From Panacagrimonas sp041635265 (GTDB taxonomy: Bacteria > Pseudomonadota > Gammaproteobacteria > Nevskiales > Nevskiaceae), in contig JBFJJV010000044.1 in NCBI GenBank assembly GCA_041635265.1, forward strand, positions 1 to 19,959: DNA of 19,959 nt, in the 5' to 3' direction. Under the pieces are notes generated by a model that saw only the letters and a program-made list of their open reading frames with translations, ran no database searches and had not been told where the DNA came from. The position numbers were made by a program, and so were the translations under genes. Positions 1-7,146 of this stretch are shown here, in pieces; position 1 is the first letter of the stretch, and every line of letters starts with the position of its first letter.

Positions 1-450
1 ATTCAATTCCAGTCGGGCCATGCGCACACGCTGGATTTCCACGCTGACTGGCAACTCGGGGATCGACGGCGGAGGGGGCGCTTCCTGCGCTGTCTCTCGG
101 TCCTTCAGCGTCACCTGCAGAGTGCCCACATCTAGACTTTCGAGTTTGATGCCGAGCGTGATCAGCGACAGCGGCGACCAGTCCAGCAAGACGTGATCGA
201 CGGCGACGTCTGCGCCCGGCGTAGCGAGTTTCAAACCCTCGAGCCGAAGAGGCCCCAGCAGCCGCCCGTCCACACTCTCGACATGCAGATCGGCGATGCC
301 GGCGCGCGGCAGCCAATCTATGGCCCAGCGTGCGCCACTGGGCGAGGCCAGCACCCAGCCACCGAAGACACTCAGGCCGAGCAGGCTGCCAAAAATCAGC
401 ACGCCGCAGATGACCATGCCGATGCCGATAGAGCGCATAAATAATTTCAT
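1..450 (-). CDS. tamB: TamB, translocation and assembly module inner-membrane component (N-terminal 150 residues, partial)
   Basis: The minus strand is open from an ATG at 450 to the left edge. The product begins MKLFMRSIGIGMVICGVLIF, a short basic start followed by one hydrophobic segment (about residues 5-27). It continues with WVLASPSGARWAIDWLPRAG and GPLRLEGLKL, the typical start of the AsmA-like TamB family. TamB is a very large periplasm-spanning, inner-membrane-anchored protein that works with TamA in outer-membrane biogenesis (established for the family). The ATG overlaps the tamA stop codon by one base (TAATG), so the two are probably translationally coupled, which supports the assignment. 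Only the N-terminus is present, so the beta-helical body and C-terminal DUF490 domain cannot be checked. Confidence 0.9.
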   Translation of the reverse strand, partial: MKLFMRSIGIGMVICGVLIFGSLLGLSVFGGWVLASPSGARWAIDWLPRAGIADLHVESVDGRLLGPLRLEGLKLATPGADVAVDHVLLDWSPLSLITLGIKLESLDVGTLQVTLKDRETAQEAPPPPSIPELPVSVEIQRVRMARLELN

Positions 451-2195
451 TACACGCCCACCCTGACGCCGATATGGACGCGGATGCCGGATTGGTCACC
501 GTCCAGTGGATGGGCCAGATCCAATTGCAAGCTGCCGATGGGTGCGCGGTAACGCACGCCGGCGCCAACGCCGGTAGATAGCTTCGGCCCGGGATCGTTT
601 CCGGCGCCGCCGCTGTCGGAAAAAATGGCCAGTGCCCATTTGTTCCTCAGCTGATATTCAGCCTCTAGGCTGAAGACGTTCAAGTGCTGCCCGCCGATGA
701 CATTGCCCAGGGTATCTTTCGGCCCCAGCGACTCGTACTTGTAGCCGCGGACACTTTGATCTCCTCCGGCAAAAAATCTTTGCGAGGCGGGCAATTCAGA
801 GAAGTCTTCGACAATGCTGTAGCCGATTTCACCACGGGCCAGCAGGCGAATGCGATCACCCAGCGGGTGAATGGCCCGGGCGACCAAATTGCCCTGCACA
901 AAGCCGGTGTTGGACAGCATATTGGCAACTGCACCGTGAACGTCGGCAAAGACATACCAGCCACGGCGAGGCAGGATGGGTTGGTCGCTTTCGCTGCGCG
1001 AATAGGAAATGCCGGGGGTGAGCAAGTCTGCTGTCGCGAACTCATCGCCGAAATCGGTTTCTTCGTGGGTGTATTCAAGGTAGAGCCGTCGGGTCCACGC
1101 ACCGGGAATGCGGTTGAGACTGACGCCGAGCACGTGTTTCAGTGTGTCGCCTGCATCGAGTTGTTCACTCTCGGAAGTCGCCGAGAAGCTCAAATTTTCA
1201 CTGGGAATGGACCCCAGCGGAATCTTGTAGGTTGCACCGAGCGTGTTCTTGATCTCAGACAGACGTAATTCGGCATTGAGTGTGTGCCCGTGTTCATTGA
1301 TCCGCCGCCAGTCCGAGGCCACACCCACTCGGGCACCCGTATCCGTGCCGTAGCCCAGGCCGAAGCCCCATCGGGTGCGCGGTCGCGGTGTGGCGATGAT
1401 GCGGATCGGGATCCGTTTTTGTTCGTCGGCTAGATCACGTTGCGGATCCACTTCCACCGCCTGGAAATAGCCGAGGTCTGAAAGTTTGAATTGCTGCTTG
1501 AGCAGCGCCTTGGCATTGAAGGGATCGCCCATTCTCAGATCCACATAGCGTGCGACAAATTCCTCGGAGAGCCCTTCCTGTTCTACCGTGATTGGACCGA
1601 AGAAATAGCGCGGGCCCGTCTCCATCTTGAGTTCGACACGAGCCTGTTGCTTGTCCGGCTCGACGCGGAGTTGGGCGGCCGTCCAGCTGGCATCTAGAAA
1701 GCCATTGGCTAACGCCGCATCACTCATGCGTTTCTTGGTTTTTTCGTAAGCCTCGTGTCTGAGCTGTTGATCGACTTTCAGTGGAATGCCGACCAGACGC
1801 TCCTGAAGTGCCTCGAAGTCCGCCCCGTCGCCTTCGAATTCAACCTGGACTTCACTGATTCGGGTGACAGGTCCGCGCTCGATCACATAGAGCGCATTCC
1901 AGTGTTTGCCGTCGAAGGCCAGCTCGCTTTCGATGGTCGGGTCGTAATAACCAAAAGGCTGCAGCGCGCCGCGGATATCCGTTCTGGCCTGGGCGTGCAG
2001 TCGCCGGATTTGCGTCTCATCCAGATCTCCTTGCGCCGCCCGAACGCGCAGCGTCAGTCGGGCGGTCACGTTCTCGTGCAAAGCACCCTTGACGCCCTTG
2101 ACCTTGATCTTGACCTCTGCCAACACCGTGGCCGACATCAGGCCCAGCAGCAAGGCCAATCCGGGGGCGCAGTAGCGAGACAGTGCAGAAATCAT
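450..2195 (-). CDS. tamA: TamA, outer-membrane Omp85-family component of the TAM complex
   Basis: The product has 581 residues, close to the 577 of E. coli TamA. It opens with a cleavable signal peptide (hydrophobic run ALLLGLMSATVLA, about residues 13-26). Three POTRA-like segments follow (about residues 27-265), including GPVTRISEVQVEFEG and GPRYFFGPITVEQEG. The C-terminal half is a 16-strand-type bacterial surface antigen barrel. The Omp85 signature is clear in FAGGDQSVRGYKYESLGP, which carries the conserved VRGY turn. The final strand ends in VHIGVRVGV. TamA sits in the outer membrane and pairs with TamB. ATG 2195 has no strong Shine-Dalgarno sequence, but it starts directly before the signal peptide. 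The 89 bp separating it from the TraB/GumN gene could hold its own promoter; I see no convincing one. Confidence 0.95.
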   Translation of the reverse strand: MISALSRYCAPGLALLLGLMSATVLAEVKIKVKGVKGALHENVTARLTLRVRAAQGDLDETQIRRLHAQARTDIRGALQPFGYYDPTIESELAFDGKHWNALYVIERGPVTRISEVQVEFEGDGADFEALQERLVGIPLKVDQQLRHEAYEKTKKRMSDAALANGFLDASWTAAQLRVEPDKQQARVELKMETGPRYFFGPITVEQEGLSEEFVARYVDLRMGDPFNAKALLKQQFKLSDLGYFQAVEVDPQRDLADEQKRIPIRIIATPRPRTRWGFGLGYGTDTGARVGVASDWRRINEHGHTLNAELRLSEIKNTLGATYKIPLGSIPSENLSFSATSESEQLDAGDTLKHVLGVSLNRIPGAWTRRLYLEYTHEETDFGDEFATADLLTPGISYSRSESDQPILPRRGWYVFADVHGAVANMLSNTGFVQGNLVARAIHPLGDRIRLLARGEIGYSIVEDFSELPASQRFFAGGDQSVRGYKYESLGPKDTLGNVIGGQHLNVFSLEAEYQLRNKWALAIFSDSGGAGNDPGPKLSTGVGAGVRYRAPIGSLQLDLAHPLDGDQSGIRVHIGVRVGV

Positions 2196-2284
2196 TCGTG
2201 AAGGGGCTTTAGCGGCGGGCAGTTGTTGAATGAATGACTCGCCCTGAGTTGAATCGAATGTAACTTTTCATCCATGCGGTGTAC

Positions 2285-3160
2285 TCAGTGGCTGTCATTT
2301 ACAGCCTCAATCCGGTAGCCATACGCGGGCAGCAAGGCGATGAGGCCATCGCTACCGACCAGATGCGCCGCTCCGACGACGACGAGCCAGGACTGATCAT
2401 CGTCAAAGCGCAGCCTGAGCGGCCCGATCCAAGCCAGATTGCGCTCAGCGAGAAGGCGCGCATGGATTTGCGGAAAATCTCTCCGCGTTTCGGCGACGAT
2501 ATTATCCAGCGCCCGCGTGTCGCCACTGCGCCAGATCTTGATCAAGGCCTCTGGCTTCAACTCTGCGCGCTGCAGATCTTCTATCGATGACTCGAGAAAG
2601 CGCTCCCCCATGTCCTCGCTCATTCCTGAAAACAGCGTCATCTGCTGTTCCGTCGTTTCGAGCCAGCGCACGACTTTGCCCTCTTTTCTGGCGCGGTCGA
2701 AAAAATGCTGGTCCAGGCCCAGACCCGCAGCCATACCCGCCTTCTGAAATTCAAGCACGCCCAAGGTCACGGCACAAAGCCAAGCCTTGAAACGGTCGCA
2801 AAGCGTGCCGGGCATGCCGATATCAGTCAGATGTGCTTGTACGCGCTGGTAAAGCCGCGTGCCAATTTCGGCCGCAATACCGCCACTGGCCGTTCCTGCA
2901 CTGAGCATCGTGATTTGCGCCGCCGGCTGATTCAAGGCTGCAATGTCAGTTTCCAGCAGCAAGCCCGTCGATTGCTCATAGGCCCTGTCGAAGGCGCCGG
3001 GGAGTGGGTAGACTGAGCTGGGTAACAGATGTACCGATCCCATCAGATAATGAGTGGCATGCGGACCGGTCACGCGCCAGAGAAAGGGTGCGTCTGCAGC
3101 GCCGACCCTTGCGCAGACCAGCAAAAGCGATAGTGCGAATCCTTTAGCGATTCTTGACAT
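2285..3160 (-). CDS. TraB/GumN family protein, predicted secreted
   Basis: A 291-residue protein with a signal peptide (about residues 1-22, ending ARVGAADA). It carries the two family hallmarks: a GxxH near the N-terminus (G41-S-V-H44 in LMGSVHLLPSSVYPLP) and a second GxxH near the C-terminus (G263-A-A-H266 in VVVGAAHLVGSDG). An acidic LLETD lies between them. The TraB/GumN family is related to the TIKI metalloprotease fold, and these His and Glu residues are the presumed metal site. GumN itself was named from the Xanthomonas gum region, but the substrate of the bacterial proteins is not established. The ATG lies inside the end of ttcA (17-nt overlap), so it is probably cotranscribed with ttcA. 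There is no functional reason to tie it to the polysaccharide genes. Confidence 0.88.
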   Translation of the reverse strand: MSRIAKGFALSLLLVCARVGAADAPFLWRVTGPHATHYLMGSVHLLPSSVYPLPGAFDRAYEQSTGLLLETDIAALNQPAAQITMLSAGTASGGIAAEIGTRLYQRVQAHLTDIGMPGTLCDRFKAWLCAVTLGVLEFQKAGMAAGLGLDQHFFDRARKEGKVVRWLETTEQQMTLFSGMSEDMGERFLESSIEDLQRAELKPEALIKIWRSGDTRALDNIVAETRRDFPQIHARLLAERNLAWIGPLRLRFDDDQSWLVVVGAAHLVGSDGLIALLPAYGYRIEAVNDSH

Positions 3161-4040
3161 CGGGCATCAGCCAGTCGGCCTTAGGCACGCCTGCCTTGTC
3201 CAATGCCGCGAAATCAAACAGCAGGGGGTCTGCCAATTGTGAGGGCGCGACATTTCGGAGCGACCTGAAGATGATCTCGCTACGCCCGGGATACTCCTGC
3301 TCCCACTGATCCATCATTCTGCGAACTTGCTTGCGCTGGAGGTTTTCCTGCGACCCACAGAGCGTGCAGGGAATGATCGGGAATGCCTTGTGGTCCGCAT
3401 ACGCTTCAATATCATCCTCCCGGCAGTAGGCCAGCGGGCGGATCAGGATGTTGCGGCCATCATCTGATCGAAGCTTTGGCGGCATGGCAGACAACTTGCC
3501 GCCAAAGAACAAGTTCAGAAAAAACGTGGCGAGAATATCGTCACGATGATGACCAAGAGCAATTTTCGTAAAGCCGTGCTCTGCTGCGAACGAGTACAGT
3601 GCGCCACGGCGCAGCCGTGAGCACAGCGAGCACATGGTTTTGCCTTCCGGAATGTTGCGCTTGACCACTGAATACGTGTCCTGCTCCAGAATGGTGTAGG
3701 CCACGCCGATCGACTGCAGGTACTCCGGCAGAATGTGCTCTGGAAAGCCCGGTTGTTTCTGGTCGAGATTGACGGCGTGCAACTCGAAGCGAACCGGCGC
3801 CTTGGCCTGTAATTGAATCAACAGATCCAGCATGGTGTAACTGTCTTTGCCGCCAGAAAGGCAGACCATGACCCGGTCGCCTTCAGCGATCATCGCGTAG
3901 TCCTGGATCGCCTGACCAGCATTCCGGCGCAGGCGCTTGCTCAGTTTGTTGAACTCCAGTCGCGACTTTTCCTCGGCGCGCCGAGGAGCCGGGGGTGGCG
4001 AACGGAAATCCTGTAAGGGGGTGGCAGGCATCATCTTCAT
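3144..4040 (-). CDS. ttcA: TtcA, tRNA 2-thiocytidine(32) synthetase
   Basis: Cytoplasmic enzyme that thiolates C32 of certain tRNAs, using ATP and an iron-sulfur cluster. Counting from ATG 4040 (298 residues), the ATP PP-loop is S62-GGKDS67. The cluster cysteines are visible as C137-SLC140 and in PCTLCGSQ (C225/C228), matching the three-Cys arrangement of E. coli TtcA. LGHHRDD (about 162-168) and the QRKQVRRMMDQWE helix are also typical. The frame also opens at a TTG at 4049, and ATGs at 4034 and 4031 are possible. No start has a good Shine-Dalgarno sequence, so the first ATG is chosen. The 3-prime end overlaps the TraB/GumN start. Confidence 0.95.
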   Translation of the reverse strand: MKMMPATPLQDFRSPPPAPRRAEEKSRLEFNKLSKRLRRNAGQAIQDYAMIAEGDRVMVCLSGGKDSYTMLDLLIQLQAKAPVRFELHAVNLDQKQPGFPEHILPEYLQSIGVAYTILEQDTYSVVKRNIPEGKTMCSLCSRLRRGALYSFAAEHGFTKIALGHHRDDILATFFLNLFFGGKLSAMPPKLRSDDGRNILIRPLAYCREDDIEAYADHKAFPIIPCTLCGSQENLQRKQVRRMMDQWEQEYPGRSEIIFRSLRNVAPSQLADPLLFDFAALDKAGVPKADWLMPDVKNR

Positions 4041-4196
4041 CGCAGGCAAGGTTGTTGATTATCTCATCGACGGCCTGACCCTGCTGTGCGATCCGTTTCC
4101 GGGCTATTTTCAGGCTGCCTAGGATTCTTCTGTCGACCGTGCATATGCAAACCGGCCGTATTGAGCAGGTAAACTGCCAGATTGACAATTTTGCGG

Positions 4197-4937
4197 ATGA
4201 GTTCAGCGATGCCCAAGGCTGTCCCCTATTTCTCTTCTGAAACGTTCAAATTTCTCACGCAACTGGAGAAAAACAACTCACGCGAGTGGTTTGCCGCCAA
4301 TAAACTGCGCTACGAAGAGCATTTGCGCGGCCCAGCCCTGCGGTTGATCGCCGACATGGCGGATCCGCTCGCCGCGATCAATCCTCAGATCACGGCTATT
4401 CCCAAGGCTGTCGGCGGTTCTTTGTTCCGCATTCATCGGGATACCCGGTTTTCAGCTGACAAGCGCCCTTACAAGACCAACATCGGCATCTATTTTTCGC
4501 ACGCAGCCGCCAGAAAGGCAGCGCGTGGCGATGCCGGCAATGCGGCGCCGGGCCGCCTGGACGCCCCGGGCCTGTATCTGAACATCGCCGTAGGTGGCTG
4601 CTTTCTCGGCGGCGGAATCTGGCATCCGCAGAGCGCGACCACCAAGCGGATTCGTGATTACATGGTGAGTAACCCAGCGAGCTGGAAGAGCGTGACCCGG
4701 GGGCACAAATTTCTTGAGACTTACCATCTGGCAGGAGAGGCCCTGAAGCGTCCGCCGCGCGGCTATGACCCGGAGCACGAACTGATTGAAGATCTCAAGC
4801 GCAAGGATTTCATTGCGTCCGCCCAGATCGATGAAAAAGTGTTGATGGACTCTGACCTTGTCAGCGAACTGGTGCGTCATTATGGATTGATCGAGCCCAT
4901 GTACGACTGGTTATGCGGGGCGTTGGACCTGGAATGA
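4197..4937 (+). CDS. DUF2461 family protein (TIGR02453-type)
   Basis: A soluble protein of about 246 residues with the DUF2461 pattern. It has YFSSETFKFLTQLEKNNSRE near the start, then the conserved WF and the segment FRIHRDTRFSADKRPYKTNI. Next come PGLYLNIAVGGCFLGGGIWH and a C-terminal basic, charged stretch. No catalytic function is established for the family. An in-frame TTG at 4182 would add five residues. ATG 4197 is preferred, and ATG 4209 is also possible since the homologous region only starts after it. It is divergent from ttcA across about 150 bp and runs in the same direction as the acyltransferase 94 bp downstream. Nothing in the protein links it to sugar chemistry, so I treat it as a neighbour of the locus. 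Confidence 0.88.
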   Translation: MSSAMPKAVPYFSSETFKFLTQLEKNNSREWFAANKLRYEEHLRGPALRLIADMADPLAAINPQITAIPKAVGGSLFRIHRDTRFSADKRPYKTNIGIYFSHAAARKAARGDAGNAAPGRLDAPGLYLNIAVGGCFLGGGIWHPQSATTKRIRDYMVSNPASWKSVTRGHKFLETYHLAGEALKRPPRGYDPEHELIEDLKRKDFIASAQIDEKVLMDSDLVSELVRHYGLIEPMYDWLCGALDLE

Positions 4938-5005
4938 TCCCGACAATGACTTTCGTGTTTTCCACAGCCTTGCACCCGTCCCTTGAAACACGGAGAAACC
5001 TTATT

Positions 5006-5020
5006 GGGCGCTCGGCGCCC
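5006..5020. repeat. Perfect GC-rich inverted repeat between DUF2461 and acyltransferase genes
   Basis: GGGCGC and GCGCCC are exact reverse complements separated by TCG, giving a 6-bp stem with a 3-nt loop. No T-run follows on either strand, so this is not a standard intrinsic terminator. The stem ends 11 nt before the proposed TTG start of the acyltransferase, where a ribosome binding site would be expected. Confidence 0.55.
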
Positions 5021-5031
5021 CTAAACCCGCC

Positions 5032-6120
5032 TTGAGCGCCTTGCCACAGGCTGCTCCACGGGGTGCCGGACGCTTGGCGTTTGCCGACGCCGTCCGAGGA
5101 ATAGCTGCGCTATGGGTCGTGCTGTTTCATCTTGCCGCAGGCGATCACATTCACGGCCTGTTGGCCGTGCTTCCATCAACTTTTCGCCTCGTCGTCTTCG
5201 ATTACGGCTATCTGGGCGTCGCCGCATTTTTCGTGCTCAGCGGATTTGTGATGGCGCTTAACACCGCGCGCGTCACCGCAACCGCGACATTCACTGCCCG
5301 ATTCATCGCCCGTCGTTTGGTGCGCCTGACGCCGCCGTATTACGCCGCGATTCTTCTCGCCTTGTCCTTCTTGCTGATAGAAAATCTGTGGTTCAACGGC
5401 GCCGAGCCGATGCCATCGGCGATGAATCTTGCGGCCCATGCCATCTATCTGCAGGACATGCTTCGCTACCCGCAGATCAATGATGTGTTCTGGACGTTGT
5501 GCGTCGAGGTCCAGTTCTATCTTGTTTTTGCGCTGCTGCTGTGGCTGGTGCAGCGGCTTGGTCGCGACCGTTCCTTGGATATGAGACGAATGCTGGTGCT
5601 GTGGATAGGAGGCCTGCTGACTATGGCCTTGCCCATGGACTTCATTCAGGGCCCGGTCTGGACCGGCAGCTTCCTGCCTTACTGGTACAGCTTTGTCGCA
5701 GGCGCAGTTGTCAGCTGGGGCTGCCTGCACCGGGGTCGGGCGCTGTGGTTCGCCTGGACTTATTGTGCGGCGACGGCTGTGCTCGGCTGGATTTCAGCGG
5801 ACAAGTTCGCCGTGGTGAGCTGTGCGACGGCCTTGCTCCTGCTGCTGGCAAGCCTCACGGGTGGAATGGCGCGCTGGCTGAACTTTCGCTGGGCGCGTTC
5901 CCTCGGCCTGGTTTCCTACAGTCTCTACCTGATTCATAACAATGTGATCGGCGCCACTTTCCGGGTCACAGACCTATTGTTGCCGAGCGGCCTTGCGACC
6001 CAATTCATCAGCGCCGCGCTGGCACTGCTGGCCTGCCTTATCCTGGCAGGGATCATGTTCCGTTGCATCGAGCAGCCCTGTATCGACTGGAGCCGACATA
6101 TTTCCGTCCGCAAGCGCTAG
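5032..6120 (+). CDS. Acyltransferase 3 family membrane O-acyltransferase (OafA/ExoH-like)
   Basis: A 362-residue polytopic inner-membrane protein. The N-terminus holds the family motif in LAFADAVRGIAALWVVLFHL, with the conserved Arg22 and His33. Other family segments are GYLGVAAFFVLSGFVMALN and FWTLCVEVQFYLVFALLLW, followed by about ten hydrophobic segments and SLGLVSYSLYLIHN near the end. Family members transfer acetyl, succinyl or similar groups to sugars of surface polysaccharides. Acetylation of the glycan made here is inferred from context. The reading frame has no ATG near its start. TTG at 5032, 5041 or 5074 are the options, and a stop lies upstream in frame at 4984. No clear Shine-Dalgarno sequence is present, so poor initiation or an uncertain start should be expected. 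It is convergent with the SDR gene. Confidence 0.88.
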   Translation: MSALPQAAPRGAGRLAFADAVRGIAALWVVLFHLAAGDHIHGLLAVLPSTFRLVVFDYGYLGVAAFFVLSGFVMALNTARVTATATFTARFIARRLVRLTPPYYAAILLALSFLLIENLWFNGAEPMPSAMNLAAHAIYLQDMLRYPQINDVFWTLCVEVQFYLVFALLLWLVQRLGRDRSLDMRRMLVLWIGGLLTMALPMDFIQGPVWTGSFLPYWYSFVAGAVVSWGCLHRGRALWFAWTYCAATAVLGWISADKFAVVSCATALLLLLASLTGGMARWLNFRWARSLGLVSYSLYLIHNNVIGATFRVTDLLLPSGLATQFISAALALLACLILAGIMFRCIEQPCIDWSRHISVRKR

Positions 6121-6138
6121 ATCCTAAACAATCAATAG

Positions 6139-6165
6139 AAAAAGAATCGCGGCGGCTCCGCCGCC
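6139..6165 (-). terminator. Probable intrinsic terminator of the SDR/GMC operon
   Basis: A GGCGGC/GCCGCC perfect stem with a 3-nt loop (6151-6165) lies 7 nt beyond the SDR stop codon. Read on the minus strand, it is followed after a few bases by a T-rich tract (complement of the A-run 6139-6143). It sits between convergent genes and may also slow transcription leaving the acyltransferase, although the T-tract is only on the minus side. The gap between stem and T-run makes it a moderate candidate. Confidence 0.5.
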
Positions 6166-6171
6166 TCGGCT

Positions 6172-7146
6172 TCAGCGCTTATTTTCTTGACCGGATACGC
6201 TCTTGGCCAAAGCAGCCGAGAGCGGTGTCCACTTCATTTCGAGCAGCGACTCCGCCTTGCTGACATCCAGCTGAATTCTTTGCCGCCACAGTCCCAGCAA
6301 GGAGGGAGGGATGGCTTCCGGCAGCCGCGGCAATAGGCCGGGACTCAGTTTTCGGGCAAAAATCTCCAGAATCTTCAGTGGTGGCGCAATTAACTTGGTT
6401 TCGACTTTGAGCGCGCGAGCACTGATACGACGAATGGGCACTGCGTCCAGTGCCTTGGCGAAGGCCAGAAAATATTCATTCCAGGTCGGCGGATTCGGCA
6501 AGCTGAGATTGAAAATCTGACCACGTGCCGGGGCGAACCGTAGTGCGTTCAAGGTGGCCTGCGTTACGTCTTCTACGTGCACCAGATTGGCGAAACCATC
6601 CCCGGCCTTGCCAAGATCTCCGATGCGGCGGGACTGAAGCCAACGCGCGATTCGCCTGCTCCACTGCGGACTGTCCGCGCCATAAATGATGCCGGGTCGC
6701 AGAATGACGGCCTGCGGGCAGACTGCAGCAAAGCGTTCCGCCTGAATCTTGGCCAGACCATAGGCGCCCATATCACCGAGCATCGGGGCCGTTTCAGTTA
6801 CACGGCCGCTAACAGAGCCGTACACAGCCATTGAGCTCATGTGCACGACGGCAATTTCAGGCCGATCCGCGGTCGCGGCAAACAGTGCGCGCGCACTTTC
6901 TGAGAGTGTTTCTGGGCCGCCTGCGACACAATTGACCACACCGGCCGTGTCGTCCAGAGCGCGGCTCAGAGCACTCTGATCGCACGCATCGAAGCACTTT
7001 CTCTCAAGCCCGTCGGCGTCCAGAATGCCGGTTCGGCGACCGGCCCTGATCGGCAAAGCCCAATCGCTGTTGCGTAAGCCCTGCACAATCTGTCGTCCCA
7101 GAAAGCCGTCGGCGCCGAGCACCAATACGCGGATTTTTTGACTCAT
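6172..7146 (-). CDS. NAD(P)-dependent epimerase/dehydratase, extended SDR family
   Basis: A 324-residue cytoplasmic Rossmann protein. From ATG 7146 it reads VLVLGADGFLG, giving the extended-SDR nucleotide motif G11-x-x-G14-x-x-G17. The catalytic region has SSMAVYG (104-110) and the YxxxK pair Y129-GLAK133. ILRPGIIYGADSPQW then follows, as in NDP-sugar epimerases. The frame extends further upstream, but that part overlaps the GMC gene and is not SDR-like. ATG 7146 forms an ATGA overlap with the GMC stop, the expected start for a coupled gene. The substrate is unknown. Coupling to a flavoprotein suggests that the two act on the same sugar or sugar-lipid. The C-terminal half (about 240-324) is divergent from classical UDP-glucose epimerases. 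Confidence 0.88.
   Translation of the reverse strand: MSQKIRVLVLGADGFLGRQIVQGLRNSDWALPIRAGRRTGILDADGLERKCFDACDQSALSRALDDTAGVVNCVAGGPETLSESARALFAATADRPEIAVVHMSSMAVYGSVSGRVTETAPMLGDMGAYGLAKIQAERFAAVCPQAVILRPGIIYGADSPQWSRRIARWLQSRRIGDLGKAGDGFANLVHVEDVTQATLNALRFAPARGQIFNLSLPNPPTWNEYFLAFAKALDAVPIRRISARALKVETKLIAPPLKILEIFARKLSPGLLPRLPEAIPPSLLGLWRQRIQLDVSKAESLLEMKWTPLSAALAKSVSGQENKR

Noticed and set aside
193..444. 83-residue plus-strand frame at the left edge
   Set aside because: It is the reverse strand of tamB, whose minus-strand translation has a clear membrane anchor and family pattern.
4164..4179. Sigma-54-like site on the minus strand upstream of ttcA (TGGCA and TGCT in correct spacing)
   Set aside because: Two mismatches next to TGGCA and one before TGC. 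It lies about 120 bp from a housekeeping tRNA-modification gene for which RpoN control is not expected, so chance is likely.
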